Assembly (NCBI GenBank): GCA_023634235.1
Contig: JAMKCF010000014.1
Location: forward strand, 7,465,001 to 7,529,000
Length of the DNA: 64,000 bases
From: Pisaster brevispinus
Taxonomy: Eukaryota > Echinodermata > Asteroidea > Forcipulatida > Asteriidae
Reading direction: 5' to 3'
Shown here piece by piece: positions 21,637 to 33,803 of this stretch. How positions within the stretch are numbered: position 1 is the first letter of the stretch; the number at the start of each line of letters is the position of its first letter. Position numbers and translations under genes: made by a program. The notes below the pieces were generated by a model. It was not told the DNA's origin, did not search any database, and saw only the letters and a program-made list of their open reading frames with translations.

Positions 21637-24600
21637 TCTTTGTTTCCACCTAAAATCCCATAGCATTTGTACACGTTTTATGTATACACCCAATATCCTA
21701 ATGTTTAAATATGAAGGAGTTAGGTCCTATATCAAATTGAAGCTTAGTACATAAACTTAACATTTATTGTGATAGTTGTTAAAATTCTTAATTAATTAGC
21801 CACTTTAGAGCGAGGTGAATATTTAATTAGCCAGCCTTGTAAGCACCATATCTCAAAAAGTATACCGCCGATCGTCAAACTTTTTTTAGTTTTAGACTTA
21901 TGAGATACTGTAGATGTGCTTTCCGGCCTAAAACAACGAACGACGTCATAATGACGTCATTTATTGCGCATTTTCGCCCGTGCACAAAACACATGGAGAT
22001 AGTGGAATCAAATCCGACTTCTAGAAACATATTTTTTCAATTAAGCTCAAATTTAACGTCCTAGATTACACAAATTTTCTTAAAACAAGAAAGATTTTAT
22101 TGAACTTCAGTTTAAAAGCATCAAAACTTACCAAAACATTGTCAGTAAAAAAAACCCAAAATTCTCAGGCAAATTTAACGCCACGGGTACTTTGCTTAGA
22201 ATCTGTGAGTTTATAAATAAAAAAGGAGTCAAGCTCTAAATTTTTGTAACAATTGAGGGCGCTATACGAGTTTAACGGTGCTCTTGCTTGCTTTTTTTTA
22301 AACTTGCTCAAGTCCTACCCATTTGTGACCCGTGTTTTTGCGTTGTTTGTATGTAGAGTGTATTATAAAGAGTCATTCCTGCGCCGACTAACACAAGTCT
22401 ACTTTCATTCACAAGAATCGAGAAGAATTTGTCTTGCACTCAGCGCAGAGCGTCGTGTGTCCGCTCAGATCTTATCGTTACTCAGGTATCAGCAGCGTGA
22501 ACGTAGAAAAATAGAACGCCGTGTGTAGGACGATGTTGCCCGCGTGGCAGACTTGTCCGCGCTTGGGTCCCGTTCACCGGAAAACGATCTTTTAGGTTTC
22601 TTATGCAAACGCATTACTTGAAGCTGAATCGTGAAGGAAACAAGGCTACGTTTTTAAGGTTCTTGTGCGAATGCATTACTTCGGGAAATCACTCTATGTA
22701 GCAAACAACAAACCTGTTGGGGGTTGCAATGAGGCTCGAATTTTAGCTGAATGGGGAAAGTTGTAGACAAGAAAAAATACATTTTTCATGGGTGTGCATG
22801 AAGAGCCAAAATGAACAATAAAGTCATATCCAATATTTACTATTTTAGCCCAACAAAAACATTCAGTATTAAAAAGACACAACAAATGTTAGTACAATAG
22901 CATAGACAAAATTTAAATCGTCTACCAAAAATTATTATGTGCTACTAAAGCCCTGTTGTGGCATGCACTGAGATGTTATCAGTGGAAAGCAGGCGTAGTA
23001 ACAGATTTATAATTCGTTTTGAATTAATAATTCGTTTCGAATTCATAATTCGTTTCGAATTCATAATTCCTTGATAAGAGTGGTAGTTCGTGTGATGTAC
23101 TAACTTATTAACTTATACCGCATTAAATTTTTTATCGTAACAACAATTACATACACGATATTAAAAATATTTTTTTTTACAATTACAATTTTAATACAAC
23201 AGCATAGACCAATCTTTACTTACTGACTTGTGAGACCACTGATTTGTCGCTTTACTTACTAAATTGTGAGACCTGTGGTGTGATTGCTTTACGTACTAAA
23301 TTGTGGGACCTATTCCATGATATACAGTCTTGTGTGGTTTGCGTACTAACTTGTGTGACCTGGACCCAATTTCATGACCCTGCTTACCGTAAGCGCAGAA
23401 TCGACGCTTACAGAAACGGAAGCAGGGAATTCCGTGCTTACGTCAAGCGTATTTCAGGAGTTAGAAGAGAATTTCGGCTTTTTCTCGTGTGTACTTCACG
23501 AAACTAGGCATTCTTCGCTTACACAGCTAGCGCAGAAATTCGACGCTTGCAAAATAAGCGGAGAATGATGACCGTAAGCATGGATTTGGGCAGTAACCAG
23601 AGCCATGTAATTGGGCTCATTCGTTTAAATGAGGGGTAGTTCACTTTATCCACTAAGTTGTGAGACCCAGGCCCAAATACATGGCTCTGCTTACCAAAAG
23701 CAAAGAATCAACGCTTACGGCAGCAGAGACTTCCGTGCTTACGTTAAGCGTATTTCAGGGGTTAGCAGAGAATTTTGGCTTGTGGGCGTGTGTACTTCAT
23801 GTAACTAGGCAATTATTATAGTCAATATTTCGCGGCAATTTTTGATTGAATTGTTTTACGCTTATCCGAACCGTAAAAACGTAAACGTTTAACTGGTTGA
23901 TCGGTTGGTTAACCATGTAACCGTCACAGGCTTAGTATGCATAGTAACTTGTGAGACATGTTCCTGAATAACAAAATTTCGAGTAAAAAAAACGTTAACA
24001 CAACTGCGTTTGTGATCAAAAACATTGCCTCTTCAGTGCAACTTTTGCTCTGCACAATCACCCTGCAAAATAAATGAGCATGTGCAATCGAATTGTTGTG
24101 TAACGCCCTCTAGCGTTCAATGTTTCTTGCATTTATTACCTCCAGCACAGTTTTCATATAACAAAGACTACGAGCCTGATTGGAAACGATAATTATGTGC
24201 ATTTCAAGTTCGTTTCAGTTATAGACTCATTGAGCATTGAAGATTGAACTTGGGTTACCGTGACCCCATGTTAACCTTTACTTCTGGGTCAACCAGAAGT
24301 GGGACCATTATCTCAAGAACTACACAACCCATGTTCAATTTCTTTTCAGTTATTAGATCCTTTGAACATTGAAGATTGAACTTGGGTTACCGTGACCCCA
24401 TGTTAACCTTTACTTCCGGGTCAACCAGAAGTGGGACCATATCTCAAGAACTACACAACCCATGTTCCATTTCTTTTCAGTTATTAGATCCTTTGAACAT
24501 TGAAGATTGAACTTGGGTTACCGTGACCCAATGTTGACCTTTACTTCTGGGTCAACCGGAAGTGGGACCATATCTCAAGAACTACACAACCGATTTACAT

Positions 24601-24707
24601 TTTTTCCAGTTTTAGACCCCTTGTGCATTGAAGATTGAACTTGAGTTTAATCAAAGCACAACTTAACGGAACAGCTTTGTGTTTGTTCACAAACACCTAA
24701 TGTCTAG
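21637..24707 (+). mobile_element. Helitron-type unit 5 (gamma, A/B chimera)
   Basis: The first kilobase matches type B units. Past about 22650, where 20-odd bases are missing from the frame's duplicated segment, it follows type A: TGGGTGTGCATGAAGAGCC, TTCGTTTCGAATTCATAA, the ~300-bp repeat and three 127-bp monomers. It lacks the 21-bp AATAAGCG blocks. CRE octamer 21952-21959; 3' hairpin 24679-24696; CTAG 24704-24707. The mosaic structure points to template switching or unequal exchange between A and B units. Confidence 0.75.
22253..22528 (+). pseudogene. Truncated 120-codon frame in unit 5
   Basis: Reads MRALYEFNGALACFF to RKIERRV and stops at codon 92, where GTGTGTAGG replaces GTGTGGGAC. 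It has a two-codon addition (ESRRICLALS). The same stop is in unit 8, so the lesion predates their duplication. Confidence 0.5.
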
Positions 24708-25338
24708 TTATTATTATTATTCTTTGTTTCCACCTAAATCCCATAACATTTGTACACGTTTTTTGTATACACCAAATATCCTAATGTTTAAATATGAAGG
24801 GGTTTGGTCATATATCAAATTGAAGCTTAGTACATAAACTTAACATTTATTGTGATAGTTGTTAAAATTCTTAATTAATTAGCCACTTTAGAGCGAGGTG
24901 AATATTTAATTAGCCAGCCTTGTAAGCACCATATCTCAAAAAGTATACCGGCGATCGTCAAACTTTTTTTAGTTTTAGACTTATGAGATACTGTAGATGT
25001 GCTTTCCGGCCTAAAACAACGAACGACGTCATAATGACGTCATTTATTGCGCATTTTCGCCCGTGCACAAAACACATGGAGATAGTGGAATCAAATCCGA
25101 CTTCTAGAAACATATTTTTTCAATTAAGCTCAAATTTAACGTCCTAGATTACACAAATGTTTCTTAAAACAAGAAAGATTTTATTGAACTTCAGTTTAAA
25201 AGCATCAAAACTTACCAAAACATTGTCAGTAAAAAAAACCCCAAATTCTCAGGCAAATTTAACGCCACGGGTACTTTGCCTATAATCTGTGAGTTTATAA
25301 ATAAAAAAGGAGTCAAGCTCTAATTTTTTTTTAACAAA

Positions 25339-25683
25339 TGAGGGCGCTATACCAGTTAAACGGCGCTCTTGCTTGCTTTTTTAAAAACTTGATCAAGTCC
25401 TACCCATTTGTGACCCGTGTTTTTGCGTTGTTTGTATGTAGAGTGTATTATGAAGAGTAATTCCTGCGCCGACTAACGCAAGTCTACTTTCATTCACAGG
25501 AATCGAGTTGTCTTGCTCTCAGCGCAGAGCGTCGTGTGTCCGCTCAGATCTTATCGTTACTCAGGTATCAGCAGCGTGAACGTAGAAAAATAGAACGCCG
25601 TGTGTGGGACGATGTTGCCCGCGTAGCAGACTCGTCCGCGCTTGGGTCCCGTTCACCGGAAAACGATCTTTTAGGTTTCTTAT
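25339..25683 (+). pseudogene. Broken 120-codon frame in unit 6
   Basis: Opens MRALYQLNGALACFFKNL, then stops at VYYEE. The rest of the sequence is present and otherwise matches unit 3. Confidence 0.45.
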
Positions 25684-26209
25684 GCAAACGCATTACTTGA
25701 AGCTCAATCGTGAAGGAAACAAGGCTACCCATTCGCCTGAATCCACGTTTTTAAGGTTCTTGTGCGAACGCATTACTTTGGGAAATCACCGTCTAGCAGA
25801 CAAAACACTTGGTGGGGATGCAATAGGGCAAGAATTAGAGCTGAGTGGGGAAATAATGTATAAAAACGTGAAATTACATTTTCCATGGCTATAGGGTCAG
25901 TGTTGGATTTGAGGTCAAAAGCCAAAATTAACAATAACTCATGTCCCATAAATTTTTTACTATTCATGCCATACGAAAATAACATACTCGATCGGTAATA
26001 AAGGGCACACAAAGTTTTACAATTACGATTTTAATACAACAGCATTTAGCTTTAAATTAAGCCTGTGCATAAAATTTACAAAAAACGACCGTGCACGGAT
26101 GAATACACCTGTTTGAGATTTGAAAGTTTACACGGCATAAACGTTTTATGAATGAACATCGAAATGGTACTATCATTCATAAGTACCGAAATGGTACTAT
26201 CATTCATTC

Positions 26210-27190
26210 GATTTTGAATAAGCGAATTGATTCCAAATAAGCGAATTGATACCGAATAAGCCATTAGATTTTAAATAAGCAAACTGATTTCAAATGAGCG
26301 AAATTATTCCGAGTAAGCAAATTGATTCTGAATAAGCGTTTTAATTCTGAATATGCGAATTGATTCTGAATAAGCAAATTGATTTAGAATGAGCGAAATT
26401 AATCTGAGTAAGCGAAATGATTATGAATAAGCGTTTTAATTCTGAATAAGCGAATTGATTCCAAATAAGCGAATTGATACCGAATAAGCCATTAGATTTT
26501 AAATAAGCAAACTGATTTCAAATGAGCGAATTTATTCCGAGTAAGCAAATTGATTCTGAATAAGCGTTTTAATTCTGAATATGCGAATTGATTCTGAATA
26601 AGCAAATTGATTTAGAATGAGCGAAATTAATCTGAGTAAGCGAAATGATTATGAATAAGCGTTTTAATTCTGAATAAGCGAATTGATTTCGAATAAGCGA
26701 ATTGATACTAATAAGCGAAGTGATTTTGAATAAGCGAATTGATTCCGAATAAGCCATTCCGTAAAAGCAACAGTGCACGGATGAATACACCTGCCTGAGA
26801 TTTGGAAGTTTACACGGCATACACATTTTATCAATGAACATCGAAATGGTACTATCATTCATGCGTCTTGTGATGAATCATTGAATGATGTAGTGTTAAG
26901 TGTATTTAAAGAAACTTCACAATCTTTATCAACAAGCATAATGCTTACGACTTGGCGAAATGGTTATGAATAGGCAAAATGGTTATGAATCAGCAATGAT
27001 TCTGAATAAGCAAATTGATTTTGAATGAGCGAAATTATTCTGAGTAAGCAAATTGATTGTGAAAAAGCGCTTTGATTCTGAATAAGCGAATTTATTCAGA
27101 ATAAGCGAATTGATTTCAAATAAGTGATTTGAGTTTGAATAAGCGAATTGATTCCGAATAAGCGATTTGATTTTGAATAAGCAAATTCAT
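26210..27190. repeat. 21-bp minisatellite of unit 6, expanded
   Basis: Two blocks, about 26210-26755 and 26995-27190. The first contains the tandem 228-bp copy described under unit 6, still nearly identical, so it is a recent change. Confidence 0.85.
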
Positions 27191-27787
27191 AGTCAATGTT
27201 TAGCAATTTTCGATTGAATTGTTTTATGCTTATCCGAACCGTAAAAATGTAAACGTTTAACCGGTTAATCGGCTGGTTAACCGTGTAACCGTCACAGGAT
27301 TGGTATACATGCTAGCTTGTGAGACCTGTTCCTCGATAACAAAATTTAGAGTAAAAAAAGCCGTTAACACAACTGCGCTTGTGATAAAAAACATTGCCTC
27401 TGCAGTGCAACATCTCAAGAACTACACAACCCATGTACATGTTCTTTTCAGTTATAGACCCTTCAAGCATTGAAGACTGAACTTAGGATACCGTGACCCC
27501 ATGTTAACCTTTACTTCCGGGTCAACCGAAAGTGGGACCATATCTCAAGAACTACACAACCCTTGTTCAAATTCTTTTCAGTTATAAACCTTTTGAGCAT
27601 TGAAGATAAGCCTTGGGTTACCGTGACCCCATGTTGACCTTTACTTTTGAGTCAACCGGAAGTGGGACCATATCGTTCAATCTTGAACTTGGCTCAATCT
27701 TGGCTCATTTTAAATGTCTGGATCGTTTAATCAAAGCAAAACAAAACGGAACAGCTTTGTGTTTGTTCACAAACACCTAATGTCTAG

Positions 27788-30621
27788 TTATTATTATTCT
27801 TTGTTTCCACCTAAAATCCCATAGCATTTGTACACGTTTTATGTATACACCCAATCTCCTAATGTTTAAATATGAAGGAGTTAGGTCCTATATCAAATTG
27901 AAGCTTAGTACATAAACTTAACATTTATTGTAATAATTGTTAAAATTCTTAATTAATTAGCCACTTACAGCGAGGTGAATATTTAATTAGCCAGCCTTGT
28001 AAGCACCATATCTCAAAAAGTATACCGCCGATCGTCAAACTTTTTTTAGTTTTAGACTTATGAGATACTGTAGATGTGCTTTCCGGCCTAAAACAACGAA
28101 CGACGTCATAATGACGTCATTTATTGCGCATTTTCGCCCGTGCACAAAACACATGGAGATAGTGGAATCAAATCCGACTTCTAGAAACATATTTTTTCAA
28201 TTAAGCTCAAATTTAACGTCCTAGATTACACAAATGTTTCTTAAAACAAGAAAGATTTTATTGAACTTCAGTTTAAAAGCATCAAAACTTACCAAAACAT
28301 TGTCAGTAAAAAAAACCCCCAAATTCTCAGGCAAATTTAACGCCACGGGTACTTTGCCTATAATCTGTGAGTTTATAAATAAAAAAGGAGTCAAGCTCTA
28401 ATTTTTTTTAGCAAATGAGGGCGCTATACCAGTTAAACGGCACTCTTGCTTGCTTTTTTAAAAACTTGATCAAGTCCTACCCATTTGTGACCCGTGTTTT
28501 TGCGTTGTTTGTATGTAGAGTGTATTATAAAGAGTCATTCCTGCGCCGACTAACGCAAGTCTACTTTCATTCACAAGAATCGAGTTGTCTTGCTCTCAGC
28601 GCAGAGCGTCGTGTGTCCGCTCAGATCTTATCGTTACTCAGGTATCAGCAGCGTGAACGTAGACAAATAGAACGCCGTGTGTGGGACGATGTTGCCCGCG
28701 TAGCAGACTTGTCCGCGCTTGGGTCCCGTTCACCGGAAAACGATCTTTTAGGTTTCTTATGCAAACGCATTACTTGAAGCTCAATCGTGAAGGAAACAAG
28801 GCTACCCATTCGCCTGAAACCACGTTTTTAAGGTTCTTGTGCGAACGCATTACTTTGGGAAATCACCGTCTAGCAGACAAAACACTTGGTTGGGATGCAA
28901 TAGGGCAATTAGAGCTGAATTAGAATTAGAGCTGAGTGGGGAAATAATGTATAAAAACGTGAAATTACCTTTTCCATGGCTATAGGGTCAGTGTTGGATT
29001 TGGGGTCAAAAGCCAAAATTAACAATAACTCATGTCCCATAATTTTTTTACTATTCATGCCATACGAAAATAACATACTCGATCGGTAATAAAGGGCACA
29101 CAAAGTTTTACAATTACGATTTTAATACAACAGCATTTAGCTTTAAATAAAGCCTGTGCATAAAATTTACAAAAAACGACCGTGCACGGATGAATACACC
29201 TGCCTGAGATTTGGAAGTTTACACGGCATAAACGTTTTATGAATGAACATCGAAATGGTACTATCATTCATAAGTACCGAAATGGTACTATCATTCATTC
29301 GATTTTGAATAAGCGAATTGATTCCAAATAAGCGAATTGATACCGAATAAGCCATTAGATTTTAAATAAGCAAACTGATTTCAAATGAGCGAATTTATTC
29401 CGAGTAAGCAAATTGATTCTGAATAAGCGTTTTAATTCTGAATATGCGAATTGATTCTGAATAAGCAAATTGATTTAGAATGAGCGAAATTAATCCGAGT
29501 AAGCGAATTGATTCTGAATAAGCGTTTTAATTTGAATAAGCGAATTGATTTCGAATAAGCGAATTGATTTTGAATAAGCGAATTGATTCCGAATAAGCCA
29601 TTCCGTAAAAGCAACAGTGCACGGATGAATACACCTGCCTGAGATTTGGAAGTTTACACGGCATACACATTTTATGAATGAACATCGAAATGGTACTATC
29701 ATTCATGCGTCTTGTGATGAATCATTGAATGATGTAGTGTTAAGTGTATTTAAAGAAACTTCACAATCTTTATCAACAAGCATAATGCTTACGACTTGGC
29801 GAAATGGTTATGAATAGGCAAAATGGTTATGAATCAGCAATGATTCTGAATAAGCAAATTGATTTTGAATGAGCGAAATTATTCCGAGTAAGCAAATTGA
29901 TTGTGAAAAAGCGTTTTGATTCTAAATAAGCGAATTTATTCAGAATAAGTGAATTGATTCATAATAAGTGATTTGAGTTTGAATAAGCGAATTGATTCCG
30001 AATAAGCGATTTGATTTTGAATAAGCAAATTCATAGTCAATGTTTAGCAATTTTCGATTGAACTGTTTTATGCTTATCCGAACTGTAAAAATGTAAACGT
30101 TTAACCGGTTAATCGGCTGGTTAACCGTGTAACCGTCACAGGATTGGTATACATGCTAGCTTGTGAGACCTGTTCCTCGATAACAAAATTTAGAGTAAAA
30201 AAAACCGTTAACACAACTGCGCTTGTGATAAAAAACATTGCCTCTGCAGTGCAACATCTCAAGAACTACACAACCCATGTACATGTTCTTTTCAGTTATA
30301 GACCCTTCAAGCATTGAAGACTGAACTTAGGATACCGTGACCCCATGTTAACCTTTACTTCCGGGTCAACCGAAAGTGGGACCATATCTCAAGAACTACA
30401 CAACCCATGTTCAATTTCTTTTCAGTTATAAACCTTTTGAGCATTGAAGATAAGCCTTGTGTTATCGTGACCCCATGTTGACCTTTACTTCTGAGTCAAC
30501 CGGAAGTGGGACCATATCGTTCAATCTTGAACTTAGGCTCATTTTAAATGTCTGGATCGTTTAATCAAAGCAAAACAAAACGGAACAGCTTTGTGTTTGT
30601 TCACAAACACCTAATGTCTAG
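27788..30621 (+). mobile_element. Helitron-type unit 7 (beta)
   Basis: Body from TC at 27798, 9157 bp downstream of unit 4's start, which it matches in every diagnostic beta variant. CRE octamer 28112-28119; 21-bp blocks about 29300-29600 and 29840-30030; 3' hairpin 30593-30610; CTAG 30618-30621. Confidence 0.75.
28415..28777 (+). CDS. 120-codon frame of unit 7
   Basis: Opens MRALYQLNGTLACFF and is intact to SPENDLLGFLCKRIT. It differs from unit 4 at only a few codons. Function unknown. Confidence 0.25.
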   Translation: MRALYQLNGTLACFFKNLIKSYPFVTRVFALFVCRVYYKESFLRRLTQVYFHSQESSCLALSAERRVSAQILSLLRYQQRERRQIERRVWDDVARVADLSALGSRSPENDLLGFLCKRIT

Positions 30622-30711
30622 TTAATATTATTAGCTGTTCCGACTTACTGTCGGAACAGGTTTTGTTTTCGTCGAGATTTTTATTATTTTTATTATTATT
30701 ATTATTATTAT
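30622..30711 (+). repeat. One leader hairpin between units 7 and 8
   Basis: Starts AGCTGTTCCG at 30633 with loop TTACT and the usual T-rich and TTATT tail. Leaders precede gamma units only (two copies before unit 5, one before unit 8). Confidence 0.8.
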
Positions 30712-33700
30712 TCTTTGTTTCCACCTAAAATCCCATAGCATTTGTACACGTTTTATGTATACACCCAATATCCTAATGTTTAAATATGAAGGAGTTAGGT
30801 CCTATATCAAATTGAAGCTTAGTACATAAACTTAACATTTATTGTGATAGTTGTTAAAATTCTTAATTAATTAGCCACTTTAGAGCGAGGTGAATATTTA
30901 ATTAGCCAGCCTTGTAAGCACCATATCTCAAAAAGTATACCGCCGATCGTCAAACTTTTTTTAGTTTTAGACTTATGAGATACTGTAGATGTGCTTCCCG
31001 GCCTAAAACAACGAACGACGTCATAATGACGTCATTTATTGCGCATTTTCGCCCGTGCACAAAACACATGGAGATAGTGGAATCAAATCCGACTTCTAGA
31101 AACATATTTTTTCAATTAAGCTCAAATTTAACGTCCTAGATTACACAAATGTTTCTTAAAACAAGAAAGATTTTATTGAACTTCAGTTTAAAAGCATCAA
31201 AACTTACCAAAACATTGTCAGTAAAAAAAACCCCCAAATTCTCAGGCAAATTTAACGCCACGGGTACTTTGCTTAGAATCTGTGAGTTTATAAATAAAAA
31301 AGGAGTCAAGCTCTAAATTTTTGTAACAATTGAGGGCGCTATACGAGTTTAACGGTGCTCTTGCTTGCTTTTTTTTAAACTTGCTCAAGTCCTACCCATT
31401 TGTAACCCGTGTTTTTGCGTTGTTTGTATGTAGAGTGTATTATAAAGAGTCATTCCTGCGCAGACTAACACAAGTCTACTTTCATTCACAAGAATCGAGA
31501 AGAATTTGTCTTGCTCTCAGCGCAGAGCGTCGTGTGTCCGCTCAGATCTTATCGTTACTCAGGTATCAGCAGCGTGAACGTAGAAAAATAGAACGCCGTG
31601 TGTAGGACGATGTTGCCCGCTTGGCAGACTTGTCCGCGCTTGGGTCCCGTTCACCGGAAAACGATCTTTTAGGTTTCTTATGCAAACGCATTACTTGAAG
31701 CTCAATCGTGAAGGAAACAAGGCTACGTTTTTAAGGTTCTTGTGCGAATGCATTACTTCGGGAAATCACTCTATGTAGCAAACAACAAACCTGTTGGGGG
31801 TTGCAATGAGGCTCGAATTGTAGCTGAATGGGGAAAGTTGTAGACAAGAAAAAATACATTTTTCATGGGTGTGCATGAAGAGCCAAAATTAACAATAAAG
31901 TCATATCCAATATTTACTATTTTAGCCCAACAAAAACATTCAGTATTAAAAAGACACAACAAATGTTAGTACAATAGCATAGACAAAAATTTAAATCGTC
32001 TACCAAAAATTATTATGTGCTACTAAAGCCCTGTTGTGGCATGCACTGAGATGTTATCAGTGGAAAGCAGGCGTAGTAACAGATTTATAATTCGTTTTGA
32101 ATTAATAATTCGTTTCGAATTCATAATTCGTTTCGAATTCATAAGTCGTTTCGAATTCATAATTCCTTGATAAGAGTGGTAGTTCGTGTGATGTACTAAC
32201 TTATTAGCTTATACCGCATTAAATTTTTTATCGTAACAACAATTACATACACGATATTAAAAATATTTTTTTTTACAATTACAATTTTAATACAACAGCA
32301 TAGACCAATCTTTACTTACTGACTTGTGAGACCACTGATTTGTCGCTTTACTTACTAAATTGTGAGACCTGTGGTGTGATTGCTTTACCTACTAAATTGT
32401 GGGACCTATTCCATGATATACAGTCTTGTGTGGTTTTCGTACTAACTTGTGTGACCTGGACCCAATTTCATGACTCTGCTTACCGTAAGCGCAGAATCGA
32501 CGCTTACGGAAACGGAAGCAGGGAATTCCGTGCTTACGTCAAGCGTATTTCAGGAGTTAGCAGAGAATTTCGGCTTTTTCTCGTGTGTACTTCACGAAAC
32601 TAGGCATTCTTCGCTTACACAGCTAGCGCAGAAATTCGACGCTTGCAAAATAAGCGGAGAATGATGACCGTAAGCATGGATTTCGGCAGTAACCAGAGCC
32701 ATGTAGTTGGGCTCATTCGTTTAAATGAGGGGTAGTTCACTTTATCCACTAAGTTGTGAGACCCAGGCCCAAATACATGGCTCTGCTTACCAAAAGCAAA
32801 GAATCAACGCTTACGGCAACAGAGACTTCCGTGCTTACGTTAAGCGTATTTCAGGGGTTAGCAGAGAATTTTGGCTTGTGGGCGTGTGTACTTCATGTAA
32901 CTAGGCAATTATTATAGTCAATATTTCGCGGCACTTTTTGATTGAATTGTTTTACGCTTATCCGAACCGTAAAAACGTAAACGTTTAACTGGTTGATCGG
33001 TTGGTTAACCATGTAACCGTCACAGGCTTAGTATGCATAGTAACTTGTGAGACATGTTCCTCAATAACAAAATTTCGAGTAAAAAAAACGTTAACACAAC
33101 TGCGTTTGTGATCAAAAACATTGCCTCTTCAGTGCAACATTTGCTCTGCACAATCACCCTGCAAAATAAATGAGCATATGCAATCGAATTGTTGTGTAAC
33201 GCCCTCTAGCGTTCAATGTTTCTTGCATTTATTACCTCCAGCACAGTTTTCATATAACAAAGACTACGAGCCTGATTGGAAACGATAATTATGTGCATTT
33301 CAAGTTCGTTTCAGTTATAGACTCATTGAGCATTGAAGATTGAACTTGGGTTACCGTGACCCCATGTTAACCTTTACTTCTGGGTCAACCAGAAGTGGGA
33401 CCATTATCTCAAGAACTACATAACCCATGTTCAATTTCTTTTCAGTTATTAGATCCTTTAAACATTGAAGATTGAACTTGGGTTACCGTGACCCCATGTT
33501 AACCTTTACTTCCGGGTCAACCAGAAGTGGGACCATATCTCAAGAACTACACAACCCATGTTCCATTTCTTTTCAGTTATTAGATCCTTTGAACATTGAA
33601 GATTGAACTTGGGTTACCGTGACCCAATGTTGACCTTTACTTCTGGGTCAACCGGAAGTGGGACCATATCTCAAGAACTACACAACCGATTTACATTTTT

Positions 33701-33803
33701 TCCAGTTTTAGACCCCTTGTGCATTGAAGATTGAACTTGAGTTTAATCAAAGCACAACTTAACGGAACAGCTTTGTGTTTGTTCACAAACACCTAATGTC
33801 TAG
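30712..33803 (+). mobile_element. Helitron-type unit 8 (gamma, A/B chimera)
   Basis: Matches unit 5, 9075 bp upstream, including the same A/B switch, the same frame-ending TGTAGGACG, and three CCGG monomers. One extra TTCGTTTCGAATTCATAA-type word is present near 32130. CRE octamer 31027-31034; 3' hairpin 33775-33792; CTAG 33800-33803. Confidence 0.75.
31330..31605 (+). pseudogene. Truncated 120-codon frame in unit 8
   Basis: Stops after RKIERRV at the same base as in unit 5, confirming shared ancestry of the two gamma units. Confidence 0.5.

Larger units (their letters stand above)
24708..27787 (+). mobile_element. Helitron-type unit 6 (alpha) with a 228-bp internal duplication
   Basis: Body from TC at 24721. 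CRE octamer 25035-25042; 3' hairpin 27759-27776; CTAG 27784-27787. The first 21-bp block is longer than in other units because about 228 bp (26233-26460) is repeated at 26461-26688. The 120-codon frame starts at 25339 but stops after codon 40, where AGAGTAATTCC replaces AGAGTCATTCC. Confidence 0.75.
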
